The notes under the pieces were generated by a model. It saw only the letters and a program-made list of their open reading frames with translations. It made no database searches and had not been told where the DNA came from. Source: Rhizobium sp. Pop5 (GTDB lineage Bacteria > Pseudomonadota > Alphaproteobacteria > Rhizobiales > Rhizobiaceae). Taken from it: 64,000 bases of DNA. Position 1 is the stretch's first letter. Every line of letters begins with the position of its first letter. Location of the stretch: assembly GCF_024721175.1 (NCBI RefSeq), contig NZ_CP099399.1, forward strand, positions 4,134,501 to 4,198,500, read 5' to 3'. The translations under genes were made by a program, and so were the position numbers. Below, piece by piece: positions 45,573-53,993 of this stretch.

Positions 45573-46544
45573 TTGCGCAGAGGGAAATCATCGTCAGATG
45601 AACAGGAAGGTGTTCAAAAACGCGGACGTTTACCGCCGCTTTCCATGGTGCGCGCCTTCGAGGCGGTCAGCCGCCTGGGCTCGATGCGCAGAGCTGCGGA
45701 CGATCTCAATCTTAGTCACACCGTCATATCCCGCCACGTCCGCAATCTCGAAGCCTGGTTTGGCACGCGGCTTGTCGATGCCGGACCGCGCGGCATCAGG
45801 CTGACGGCGGAAGGCAGAGTTTTTGCCGAAACGGTGGGAGCGGCTTTCGACCTCATCGCCAAATCGACAGCGGAACTGCGCCCGGCAGTCAACCGCACGG
45901 TCTTGCGCATCTGGTGCGTGCCCGGTTTCGCGACACGTTGGCTGACGCCGCGCTTCAATCAACTCCAGCTTGCCTTGCCCGGCATCGATTTCGTGATGCG
46001 CGCGACCGATCTCGAACCGGATTTCAGCCGTTATGAGGCCGATGTCGACATCCGCTATTCCGAGGAGCCGAGGGGAAATGTCCGCTGGATCCTGTTGGAA
46101 AGGCCGCGCATGTTCCCGGTCACCAGCCCCGAATGGATCAGCAGAAACGCTCCGATACGGACCCTCGATGATCTGGTGCGCCAGCCGCTGATCCACGAGG
46201 AAAGCCGCGATCAATGGCGGCAATGGTTTCGCAAGGCCGGCTTCGAGCATGAAGTGACCCTGAATGGCCCGCGGCTATGGTCGGCCAACCTGACGGTCGA
46301 CGCGGCGGTGGCAGGCCAAGGCATAGCACTGGCCACCCGCCTGATCGCCGCGGATGACCTGCGTGCCGGCCGTCTCGTCGAACTGCTGGAAACCGACGTC
46401 CGGCTCGGCGGCTATTATTTGGTCGGGCCGCGTGAGCGCTGGAATGAGGTGACGTCGGCCCGTTTCCGAGCATGGCTGCAGCAGTCGATCGCCGAAACCA
46501 CCGGAGGTCACGCCTCTCATGAAAGCGGTAATCCGGGTCGATAA
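45573..46544 (+). CDS. LysR family (GcvA-like) transcriptional regulator
   Basis: 323 residues from TTG with GGGAG 6 bases upstream. Winged HTH LPPLSMVRAFEAVSRLGSMR then AADDLNLSHTVISRHVRNLE; the C-terminal ligand domain contains DVDIRYSEEP and DAAVAGQGIALATRLIAADD, typical of the GcvA group. The start is uncertain. An ATG at 45598 in another frame would give MNRKVFK and join the conserved RLPPLS region if one A were added to the AAAAA run at 45616-45620, so a small indel is possible. Probable regulator of the divergent ABC operon. Confidence 0.85.
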   Translation: MRRGKSSSDEQEGVQKRGRLPPLSMVRAFEAVSRLGSMRRAADDLNLSHTVISRHVRNLEAWFGTRLVDAGPRGIRLTAEGRVFAETVGAAFDLIAKSTAELRPAVNRTVLRIWCVPGFATRWLTPRFNQLQLALPGIDFVMRATDLEPDFSRYEADVDIRYSEEPRGNVRWILLERPRMFPVTSPEWISRNAPIRTLDDLVRQPLIHEESRDQWRQWFRKAGFEHEVTLNGPRLWSANLTVDAAVAGQGIALATRLIAADDLRAGRLVELLETDVRLGGYYLVGPRERWNEVTSARFRAWLQQSIAETTGGHASHESGNPGR

Positions 46545-46556
46545 GCGGCGCTGATC

Positions 46557-47060
46557 TCACGTCCTCAAGCTTGCCAATCGCAGCGTCTCGCTGACGAATG
46601 CGGTTTTGCCGCCCGTGTAGGAATCCCAATCGCCGCCTGCTTCCGCAGCCAGCCGGCGTTTCAGCTCGGCGTAGGCTGTGGCCCTTTCGGGGTGATCCCG
46701 GAGATAGTCGCGAAACACGATCCGCTCCCCATGGGCGCGATTATTGGGGCCGCAAAGATAGAGCCTGAGGCCATAAGCGTCGTGATTTCGAGTAAAGGCC
46801 CAGCGTTTCTCCCCCATATCGCCATGGAAGACGAAATCGGTAGCGCTGACCGCGTCGATCGCCATCGGCAGAACCTCATCGGAGATCGCGACGACATCGA
46901 GGTCGATCTTCGGCTTGGCGGCGAGGCCGGGGACCGACGTGCTGCCGATGTGGTCGATGGAAAGCACGAAGCTGCCGAGCAAGGCAGCGACCTCGGTACT
47001 GATTTGGGCAAAGAGCCGCGGCCAGGAGGGATCATAGTCGACCACTTTGATGGCGCGCAT
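46557..47060 (-). CDS. GrpB/UPF0157 family protein
   Basis: 167 residues. Starts IKVVDYDPSWPRLFAQIS and carries the nucleotidyltransferase-fold signature DHIGSTSVPGLAAKPKIDLDV, then HAYGLRLYLCGPN-like DAYGLRLYLCGPNN. Biochemical role unknown; the fold suggests nucleotide or nucleic-acid chemistry. It starts 14 bases after phnN on the same strand, so it is probably the last gene of the phosphonate transcript. Confidence 0.9.
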   Translation of the reverse strand: MRAIKVVDYDPSWPRLFAQISTEVAALLGSFVLSIDHIGSTSVPGLAAKPKIDLDVVAISDEVLPMAIDAVSATDFVFHGDMGEKRWAFTRNHDAYGLRLYLCGPNNRAHGERIVFRDYLRDHPERATAYAELKRRLAAEAGGDWDSYTGGKTAFVSETLRLASLRT

Positions 47061-47074
47061 TTGCTTCCTCTTGG

Positions 47075-47671
47075 TCAGTGCACCTCGGCCAGCAGTCCGT
47101 CGAGGATCGCGACCATCTTCTTCTCGGCCTCTTCGAGCGAGCCGCTATTGTCGAGCTCCGTCACATCGTAGTCGCCACGCACCGTCAGCGGACCGCGGGC
47201 AAGCCGTGCCATGATGTCCTCATGCGTTTCACGTCCGCGCGCCTCCAGCCGGCCGGCCAGCACCTCTGCGCTTGCAGTGACATTGATGACCTTGAGTCGT
47301 GGGAAGGCCGCCTGGAAACGGTGAAGCGCGGAACGCGAACCGTTGGCGACGACGACATGGCCTCGCGACAGCGCCACCGAGACTTCGGCCGGAATGCCGT
47401 ATTTCAGGCCGTGCGCTTCCCACCAGACGGCGAAGGAGCCTGATTGCTCCATGGCCGCAAAGCCTTCGAGGGAGACGGAGAGATGATCCTCGCCGCCGGC
47501 GTCCCGGTGACGAGTGATGACGCGGCGGGTGAAATGAACGTCGGCGCGGCCGGCGAAATGCCGAGCGGCAAGGTTCATCAGCGTGTCCTTGCCGGCGCCG
47601 CTCGGCCCGACGACGACGACCATGATGCCACGTTCGGCTCCTGCTCCGGGATGGGGTTCGTACGGCATCAT
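47075..47671 (-). CDS. phnN: Ribose 1,5-bisphosphate phosphokinase
   Basis: 198 residues. P-loop MVVVVGPSGAGKDTLMNLAA near 15-35; then VHFTRRVITRHRDAGGEDHL, and LSRGHVVVANGSRSAL. It phosphorylates ribose 1,5-bisphosphate to PRPP, the last step of the C-P lyase route. The ATG overlaps the phnM stop by 4 bases. Confidence 0.95.
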   Translation of the reverse strand: MMPYEPHPGAGAERGIMVVVVGPSGAGKDTLMNLAARHFAGRADVHFTRRVITRHRDAGGEDHLSVSLEGFAAMEQSGSFAVWWEAHGLKYGIPAEVSVALSRGHVVVANGSRSALHRFQAAFPRLKVINVTASAEVLAGRLEARGRETHEDIMARLARGPLTVRGDYDVTELDNSGSLEEAEKKMVAILDGLLAEVH

Positions 47672-48807
47672 GCGACACGGCGTCCCTGGCGCCAGACGGA
47701 GCGTGTTACCGGCACGCCATGCGAGCGATGAACGCGGACGAGATCGGCGCGCAGGCCGGTTGCGATCCGGCCGCGATCGTCGAGGCTGACGGTGCGCGCG
47801 GGCGTCGACGTCACCATGGCGATCGCCTTCGGCAGCGTGATGCTTTCCACCTCGTCGGCGAGGATGAACGGTGCATGTAACAGGCTGAGCGGCACGTAGT
47901 CTGAGGAAAGCACGTCGAGCACGCCCATTTCGGCCAAGTCGCGGGCGGCGATGTTGCCGGAGTGGGATTTGCCGCGCACGATGTTCGGCGCGCCCATCAG
48001 CACGCTCATGCCGTGCTCGTGTGAGGCCCGGGCGGCGTCGAAGCTGGTCGGGAATTCGGCAAGGCGCACGCCGTTTTCGATCGCCTCGTCGACATGCGAC
48101 AGCGTCGCGTCGTCATGGCTTGCGACCGTGATGCCGCGCTCGGCGCAGACCTTGGCGATGGCATTGCGATGCGGCGTCGAATTGCGCGCCGATTCCGCCT
48201 GGCGTTTGGCGACGAAACGGGCAAACACCTCGTCGCTCAAGCCCCGCTTCTTCTGGTAATAGAAGATATATTGATCCATCGTCTGGAATTGCCGCTGGCC
48301 GGGCGCATGATCCATCAGCGAGACGAGCCGCACATGCCGGTCGTTTTCGAAATCGGCGAAATGTTCGAGCACATTATCCGCCGAAACCTCGCAGCGCAGA
48401 TGGAGCAGGTGTTCGGCGCGCAGCCTGCCTTCCTTCTCCGCCGCCTGGATGGCGTCCGCCATCTCGCGCATCTCGCCATGTTCGAAGCCGCCGTCCTCGT
48501 CTGCGCCCATGCGCAGGCAGTCGAAGACCGTGGTAATGCCTGAGGTCACGATCTGAGCGTCGTGCGCCTGGACTGCGGCGGTCTTGTTCCAGCGGATGCC
48601 CGGACGCGGCTGGTAATGGCCTTCGAGATGGTCGGTATGCAATTCCACGAGGCCGGGAATGATGTAATCGCCCTCGAAATCTTCGCCGGCTACCGAATTG
48701 CCCTCCGAGATGTCGGCAATCTTGCCGTCGCGAATGAGGATCGATCCTGACAGGATGTCATCCTCAAGAACGATGCGGGCGTTGGAAAACACGGTCTCTT
48801 TGCTCAT
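47668..48807 (-). CDS. phnM: Alpha-D-ribose 1-methylphosphonate 5-triphosphate diphosphatase
   Basis: 379 residues. Amidohydrolase fold: metal motif PGLVELHTDHLEGHYQPRPG near 50-70, then MDHAPGQRQFQ, ASHDDATLSHVDEAI and ILSSDY-like VLSSDYVPLSLL. It removes diphosphate from the PhnGHIL product before C-P cleavage by PhnJ. ATG at 48807 fits the family; the open frame upstream lacks homology. Lies 13 bases after the DUF1045 gene. Confidence 0.95.
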   Translation of the reverse strand: MSKETVFSNARIVLEDDILSGSILIRDGKIADISEGNSVAGEDFEGDYIIPGLVELHTDHLEGHYQPRPGIRWNKTAAVQAHDAQIVTSGITTVFDCLRMGADEDGGFEHGEMREMADAIQAAEKEGRLRAEHLLHLRCEVSADNVLEHFADFENDRHVRLVSLMDHAPGQRQFQTMDQYIFYYQKKRGLSDEVFARFVAKRQAESARNSTPHRNAIAKVCAERGITVASHDDATLSHVDEAIENGVRLAEFPTSFDAARASHEHGMSVLMGAPNIVRGKSHSGNIAARDLAEMGVLDVLSSDYVPLSLLHAPFILADEVESITLPKAIAMVTSTPARTVSLDDRGRIATGLRADLVRVHRSHGVPVTRSVWRQGRRVA

Positions 48808-48820
48808 AGCGTAAGGTCTT

Positions 48821-49516
48821 TCAGCGTTTGGCGCCGGCAAGCGGCAGCCAGGAATGAACTTTGAATGGGGCGCCGCGCGCCTCCTCGGTGAAGACGGCAA
48901 GGCCGGAAATCGAAAGTGGCCGGCCGGTGAAATCGGCAAAACGCTTGGCCAGAATTTCTCTCATCACCTCGGCGCGCGTCTCGGGCACCTGGCCGCTCAG
49001 CGTCATGTGAAAGCCGAAATCCCCCATGACGTAAGGATAACCCCAGCGCAGCAGATTGGCGCGCTGGCTGTCGCTAAGCTTCTCCGGGTTGCGCCGCGCT
49101 AAATCGGCCTCGGAAAGCGCTGCACGGAACGGCTCGAAGGACTTTACCACCTTCGCGGCGAAATCCTGAAGAGGTTGATGAAGAGAACCGGGAACAAGGG
49201 CAAAAAAACGGCCGAGCTGGCCGAGCACCAGCTTAGGGATCTCGAAGGCCGGCGTACGGGCGGCAAAATCCTCGGCAACGGTCATGAGATCTTTCTCGGT
49301 GACGGAAGCTGCGAGCGAAAATGGCGCCTTGATCGTGGCGTGAAAACCGTAACGGCGAGGGTCGGCGGTCAGTTCGAACTGCTCCGCCGCGCCGAGCTTC
49401 TCGTGTTCCGGCGCGGGATAAGTCTCGCCGGTGAAAGCGTCGCGGCCGAGCCAAAGCGAGGCCGCGCCGACCAGGGGATCATCCTGCGGCGGCGAAAAAT
49501 AGAGAGCGTAGCGCAA
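48821..49516 (-). CDS. DUF1045 phosphonate-associated protein, 2H phosphoesterase-like
   Basis: 231 residues from TTG (RYALYFSPPQDDPL), AGGA about 9 bases upstream. Two HxT motifs are spaced as in 2H phosphoesterases: RYGFHATIKAPF near 60 and FGFHMTLSGQV near 170. The 2H fold opens cyclic phosphates. This family is found in phn operons that lack phnP, so it may hydrolyse 5-phosphoribosyl 1,2-cyclic phosphate. That role is inferred. It begins the DUF1045-phnM-phnN-grpB block after a 142-base gap that contains one PHO-like half-site, CTGTCAC (49608-49614, minus). Confidence 0.9.
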   Translation of the reverse strand: MRYALYFSPPQDDPLVGAASLWLGRDAFTGETYPAPEHEKLGAAEQFELTADPRRYGFHATIKAPFSLAASVTEKDLMTVAEDFAARTPAFEIPKLVLGQLGRFFALVPGSLHQPLQDFAAKVVKSFEPFRAALSEADLARRNPEKLSDSQRANLLRWGYPYVMGDFGFHMTLSGQVPETRAEVMREILAKRFADFTGRPLSISGLAVFTEEARGAPFKVHSWLPLAGAKR

Positions 49517-49658
49517 GGCTTTTATCCTGGGGATCGTCGAGACGGGGAGCGCAATGTGCAGTGATTTGGCGGCGTACCGCAAGCAGGTTCCCGGCTAAAA
49601 GATTTCCGTGACAGAATGATGATGACGGCAGCGCCGCCATCGCCTTTTGGCGGGCGGA

Positions 49659-51002
49659 TCAGTGCGCTTTTGTGCCCATCAGCCGATGGCGCAGCGCATT
49701 CGAGGCGGCGTCGAAAAGGAAGACGACGATCAGGATCAGAATGACCATGTAGGCGACGTTTTCCCAGTTGGCATTGGTGCGCATCGCCTCCCAGAGTTTG
49801 AGGCCGATGCCGCCCGCGCCGACGGCGCCGATGATGGTAGCGCCGCGCACGTTCGATTCCCATTGGTAGAGCGTCTGGCTGACGATGACGGGAACGATCT
49901 GCGGCATAATGCCGTAACGATGGACGAGTACGGTCTCAGCGCCGGTCGATTTGATGCCTTCCCGCGGCTTGTTGTCGATGTTTTCAAGCCCTTCGGAATA
50001 GAGCTTGCCGAGCGTGCCCGTCTCGGTCAGGAAGATCGCACCGCTGCCGGCAAGCGGGCCGGGACCGAAGGCGCGCGTCAGGAACAGCGCCCAGATCAGC
50101 ATGTCGACCGAGCGCAGGAAATCGAAGAAGCGCTTCAGAACCTGGTTCAGGAAGCGGTTCGGCGTGATGTTGCGCGCTGCCATGAAGGCAAGTGGGAAGG
50201 CGGCGAGCGAGCCAAGCAGCGTGCCGAGGAAAGCCATGACGATCGTCTGGAAAAGCTTGGTCCAGACGTCGCCATGCTGCCATTCGCTGTTGTTCCAGAT
50301 GTCGTCGAAGGCGAGCGACAGGTTGGACTGGTCGGGCTTGATGCGCGGGCCGGAAACGATGAGGCTGAGGACTTCGCTTGCCGGCTTGTCGAAGAAGGAC
50401 GATTGCGTGTCGAAGACGAAATTTGCCCAGCCGAGGAAACGCTTGCGGACCTTCACGCGGTCGACGGAAATGCTGACGTCGCCGGCAAAGCCGAGATCGG
50501 CGAGCACGTTGTCATCGTAGACCGTCATCCAGCTCGGCACCGGGCCGACGACTTTCGGCGCGCCGCCTGAAACTTCGACGGGAACGCTGAGGCCGTGCGC
50601 GGTCACGATCGTTTCGCTTTTCGAAACGGTGACGCTGCGGCCGGTGCCGCTGATGGAGACGGTGATGCTGCCATCGGGATTGTTGACCACCCAGTCCGGG
50701 TGCGGATTGTCGCCGAGCGGCGAGAAACGGGGATAGCGCACCTCGATCGAGCCGTCGTCCTGGATGCGGAAATCCGGCTTAACGTCGTAGCTCACCCATT
50801 GGCTGAGATAGATGCCGACGCGCTCCCAATGAGCTTCGGCGAAGAGCTTGGGCAGGTCGAAGAACCAGACGGCATAGAGGCCGTAGAGCAGCGTCGCGAT
50901 GAGGATCATCAACCCGCCGAAACGCTGGCGGAACGACCGGTGGAAATATTCCGGATAGCGCGCTTCGATCTCGTTCATGCGGTTTGCGTCGATCACCGTC
51001 AT
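49659..51002 (-). CDS. phnE2: Phosphonate ABC transporter permease PhnE2, with large extracytoplasmic insert
   Basis: 447 residues; ordinary PhnE is about 260-280. One membrane helix at about 30-50 (GLMILIATLLYGLYAVWFFD) is followed by about 190 soluble residues, beta-rich (DGSIEVRYPRFSPLGDNP; PDGSITVSISGTGRS), before the permease core at about 245 (LFQTIVMAFLGTLLGSLAAF). The EAA region is VRGATIIGAVGAGGIGLKLW, as in PhnE. 7 bases after phnE1. The long form is usual for rhizobial second permeases. Confidence 0.93.
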   Translation of the reverse strand: MTVIDANRMNEIEARYPEYFHRSFRQRFGGLMILIATLLYGLYAVWFFDLPKLFAEAHWERVGIYLSQWVSYDVKPDFRIQDDGSIEVRYPRFSPLGDNPHPDWVVNNPDGSITVSISGTGRSVTVSKSETIVTAHGLSVPVEVSGGAPKVVGPVPSWMTVYDDNVLADLGFAGDVSISVDRVKVRKRFLGWANFVFDTQSSFFDKPASEVLSLIVSGPRIKPDQSNLSLAFDDIWNNSEWQHGDVWTKLFQTIVMAFLGTLLGSLAAFPLAFMAARNITPNRFLNQVLKRFFDFLRSVDMLIWALFLTRAFGPGPLAGSGAIFLTETGTLGKLYSEGLENIDNKPREGIKSTGAETVLVHRYGIMPQIVPVIVSQTLYQWESNVRGATIIGAVGAGGIGLKLWEAMRTNANWENVAYMVILILIVVFLFDAASNALRHRLMGTKAH

Positions 51003-51009
51003 GGCAGCC

Positions 51010-51969
51010 TCAATGTTGCAGAAGGAAGGCCTGCTCGCCGACCAGGCGGCGGCGCAGCCATGCGGAGAACTGGTCGACGGCGACGATCGTCACGAAGAGC
51101 AGGAGAACGAGCGCCATCGTCTTGGCGCCGAAGCCGCGCGAGATCGAAAGCTTCAGCTCCTCGCCGATGCCGCCGCCGCCGACGGCGCCGATGATGGTCG
51201 AAGCGCGCACATTGATCTCGAGCCGCAACAGCGCATAGGAGGTGAAATTCGGCAGCACCTGCGGCAGGGCGGCGAAACGCACACGCTCCCACCAGTTGGC
51301 GCCGACGGCTTTCATGCCCTCATGCGGCTTCATGTCGATATTCTCGGCCACTTCGTAGAAGAGTTTGCCGAGCGCGCCGATCGTATGCAGGGTGATGGCG
51401 ATGATCGCGGCGACCGGCCCGATCGACAGGATCGCCGAAAACAGGCCGGCGATGACGATCTCGGGGAAGGCGCGCAGGAATTCCATCAGGCGCTTGGTCA
51501 AGACGCGCAGCGGCCATGAATTCGTCAGGTTGCGGGCGGCAAAGAAGCTCAGGGGAACGGCAAAGACGAAGGCGATGATCGTCGAGATCAGCGCCACGTT
51601 GATCGTGACGATCATCAGCTCGAAATATTCGGGAATGTAGAAGGCGCCCCAGATATAGACACGGCCCTTGTCGAAATTGAATTCCTCTCCGCCCTTGTCG
51701 TTGACGCTCGCCATGTCGAACAGCGCGCGCCAGACGTCGTTCCAATCCTTGGGAATGAGCCAGCTCAGGAAATCGAAGAGATGCGGCAGGCGCTCGAAGA
51801 AATGGCCGGCATTGCTCTCGTCGGCGAAGCGGACGGAGCTCACGAAAGCCGCAATGAGGATAACCAGGCCGAGCACGGTATAGAAGCGGCGCTTGGCGAC
51901 CATCCGGCCCCAGGCGGTGCCGATCTCCTCAGTGCTCTGCATGTGCGGCTGTGTATCGGCAATAGTCAT
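51010..51969 (-). CDS. phnE1: Phosphonate ABC transporter permease PhnE1
   Basis: 319 residues. N-terminal cytoplasmic stretch, first helix VLGLVILIAAFVSSV, a short loop, then the permease core with FVFAVPLSFFAARNLTNSWP and the signature INVRASTIIGAVGGGGIGEEL. Forms the inner-membrane channel together with PhnE2 and PhnC. It lies 68 bases after phnD. Confidence 0.95.
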   Translation of the reverse strand: MTIADTQPHMQSTEEIGTAWGRMVAKRRFYTVLGLVILIAAFVSSVRFADESNAGHFFERLPHLFDFLSWLIPKDWNDVWRALFDMASVNDKGGEEFNFDKGRVYIWGAFYIPEYFELMIVTINVALISTIIAFVFAVPLSFFAARNLTNSWPLRVLTKRLMEFLRAFPEIVIAGLFSAILSIGPVAAIIAITLHTIGALGKLFYEVAENIDMKPHEGMKAVGANWWERVRFAALPQVLPNFTSYALLRLEINVRASTIIGAVGGGGIGEELKLSISRGFGAKTMALVLLLFVTIVAVDQFSAWLRRRLVGEQAFLLQH

Positions 51970-52037
51970 GGACGCCCCGCCCGGTTACAAAGAAAGGGCG
52001 GCCGTTTTCCGGCCGCCCCCCGCATTCCAAAGGCCGA

Positions 52038-52943
52038 TCAGCCGCCGATGGCAGCCTTACGGACTTCGACGACGGTGTTGTAGAAGTCGTGCTTGACGGG
52101 AGCGTAGCCCTTGTAATCGCCGCCTTCGATGGCTGCGAAGCACTTGTGATCCTTTTCCGGCAGGGCCGTGAAGAAGGCTGCGAGCTTCGTCTGCCAGTCC
52201 TGGCCGAGAGCGTTGCGAACAACGAGCGGGCCGTTCGGGATCAGCGGCGAACGCCAGACTTCGACCAGCTTGTTCGGATCGACGGCGCCCTTGTCGACTT
52301 CCTTGCGGAAGGTACCGGAGGTGTAGCCGTCCTTGAAATCGCCGATGCCCGAGGAATCGTCGACGGCGACATCGACCTTGCCGTCGTAAGCGGCAAGAAG
52401 GTTGTTCTCATGGCCGCCGTTGAACTGGGTCGAGGCGAAGAACTTGTCGTTCGGCATGCCCGTGTCCTTCGGGATCTGCGTCAGCGGAACGAGATAGCCC
52501 GAGGTGGAGTCCGGATCGGCGTAGCCGAGCTTCTTGCCCTTGGCGTCCTGGATGGTCTTGATGCCGGAAGACTTGAGAGCGAGGCCGATCGAGTGGTAGC
52601 CCGTCGAGCCGTCCTTCTGCTGCGTCGTCAGGATCGGCGTAACGGCCTTCGGATCCTTGATGTAGACGGCTGCGTAGCCGGAAGCGCCGAGTTCGGCGAA
52701 ATCGAGCGTTCCGCCGAGCAGGCCCTGGATGACGCCGTCATAGTCGGCGGCCGGGAATAGCGAAACCTTCTCGAAGCCGAATTCCTGCTTCAGATGGTCG
52801 GCGAGGCAGGCATAGTTGCGCAGGCGGTCGGTTTCGTTCTCGCCGCCGAGGATGCCGATGCGGAATTCCTTGAGGTCTGCAGCATTGGCGGCGCCGGCGA
52901 GCGCGAACAGCGCCGTTGCCGCAAAGAGTGCTTTCTTCAACAT
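52038..52943 (-). CDS. phnD: Phosphonate ABC transporter substrate-binding protein PhnD
   Basis: 301 residues. Signal peptide ALFAATALFALAGAANA, then FRIGILGGENETDRLRNYAC. Ligand-site region LGASGYAAVYIKDPKAV and GKKLGYADPDSTSGYLVPLT are typical of PhnD, which binds phosphonates in the periplasm. Coding is biased to common codons, as expected for a highly expressed binding protein. 87 bases after phnC. Confidence 0.95.
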   Translation of the reverse strand: MLKKALFAATALFALAGAANAADLKEFRIGILGGENETDRLRNYACLADHLKQEFGFEKVSLFPAADYDGVIQGLLGGTLDFAELGASGYAAVYIKDPKAVTPILTTQQKDGSTGYHSIGLALKSSGIKTIQDAKGKKLGYADPDSTSGYLVPLTQIPKDTGMPNDKFFASTQFNGGHENNLLAAYDGKVDVAVDDSSGIGDFKDGYTSGTFRKEVDKGAVDPNKLVEVWRSPLIPNGPLVVRNALGQDWQTKLAAFFTALPEKDHKCFAAIEGGDYKGYAPVKHDFYNTVVEVRKAAIGG

Positions 52944-53030
52944 GCGTTCTCTCCTGTTGACCGGTGTCCCCGGCTTTCCGTTACGAAGAAGTGTGCCCTT
53001 GACGCGGGCGTTCGATCGCGGCCGCCTCTG

Positions 53031-53879
53031 TCAGAGACCGGCCAATGCCAGCGGTTGGACGCCGGCGGATTGATTGTCGGCGCTCTCGGGAGCGATATTG
53101 ATTGAGGTCGAGGTCATCGTTTCGTCGATGCCGGCGCCGTCCTTGCCCGTGCCGTAGATTTCCTTCACCGCTTCGGCCGTCAGCTCCGAGGGCTTGCCGT
53201 CGAAGACGACACGGCCGCCGGCCATGCCGACGATGCGCTCGCAATAATTACGGGCGGTATCGAGCGTGTGGAGGTTGGTGATGACGGTGATGCCCTCGCG
53301 CTCGTTGATATCGCGCAGCGCATCCATGACGATCTTGGCGTTCAGCGGGTCGAGCGAGGCGATCGGCTCGTCGGCAAGCACCATCTTGGGGTTCTGCATC
53401 AGTGCGCGGGCGATCGCCACGCGCTGCTGCTGGCCGCCGGAAAGCGTACCCGCCGGCTGCAGTGCCGTCTGCTCGATGCCGAGGCGTTCGAGTGCGGCGA
53501 TCGCATGCACGCGCTCTTCGCGCGTGAAGATGTTGAGCAGGCTCAGAAGCGTCGAGCGGTGGTTGAGGCGGCCAAGCATGACATTGGTCAAAACGTCGAG
53601 GCGCGGTACCAAGTTGAACTGCTGGAAGATCATCGCGCAATCGCGCTGCCAGTTGCGCAGCGCCCGGCCGCGAAGCCCGGAAACCTCGACGCCGGCAAAA
53701 TGAATGGAGCCGGAACTCGGCTCCTGAAGGCGGTTGATCATGCGCAGGAGCGTCGACTTGCCGGCGCCGGAGCGGCCGATGATGCCGACCATCTGGCCCT
53801 GGGGAATGGAGAGCGAAACGGCATCGACGGCGAGCTTTTTTGCGAAACGACGTGTGACATCCTTCAGCTCGAACATCAT
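53031..53879 (-). CDS. phnC: Phosphonate ABC transporter ATP-binding protein PhnC
   Basis: 282 residues from an ATG with AAGGA 6 bases upstream (an upstream ATG at 53894 adds 5 residues). Walker [19 protein letters not shown] near 37, signature [16 protein letters not shown], Walker [14 protein letters not shown]. The last 30 residues extend beyond the usual end. The PHO-like box at 53942-53968 lies in the 114-base gap before it. Confidence 0.95.
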   Translation of the reverse strand: MMFELKDVTRRFAKKLAVDAVSLSIPQGQMVGIIGRSGAGKSTLLRMINRLQEPSSGSIHFAGVEVSGLRGRALRNWQRDCAMIFQQFNLVPRLDVLTNVMLGRLNHRSTLLSLLNIFTREERVHAIAALERLGIEQTALQPAGTLSGGQQQRVAIARALMQNPKMVLADEPIASLDPLNAKIVMDALRDINEREGITVITNLHTLDTARNYCERIVGMAGGRVVFDGKPSELTAEAVKEIYGTGKDGAGIDETMTSTSINIAPESADNQSAGVQPLALAGL

Positions 53880-53941
53880 GCTCTTTCCTTGCATTCCAGG
53901 CCGTGGTCAGCATCGCATTAGTCCTGCTTCATGAACCTCCA

Positions 53942-53968
53942 ATGTCATATTTGTGTAAGTGGTGTCAC
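53942..53968. promoter_or_regulatory. PHO-box-like repeats upstream of phnC
   Basis: On the plus strand ATGTCAT-ATTT-GTGTAAG keeps the 7-4-7 spacing of PhoB sites (consensus CTGTCAT-N4-CTGTCAT), and TGTCAC follows. Orientation is opposite to phnC, which weakens the case. If real, it gives phnCDE its own phosphate-controlled promoter. Confidence 0.4.
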
Positions 53969-53993
53969 AATTCTCCCGGCCTATATCGCAGGT

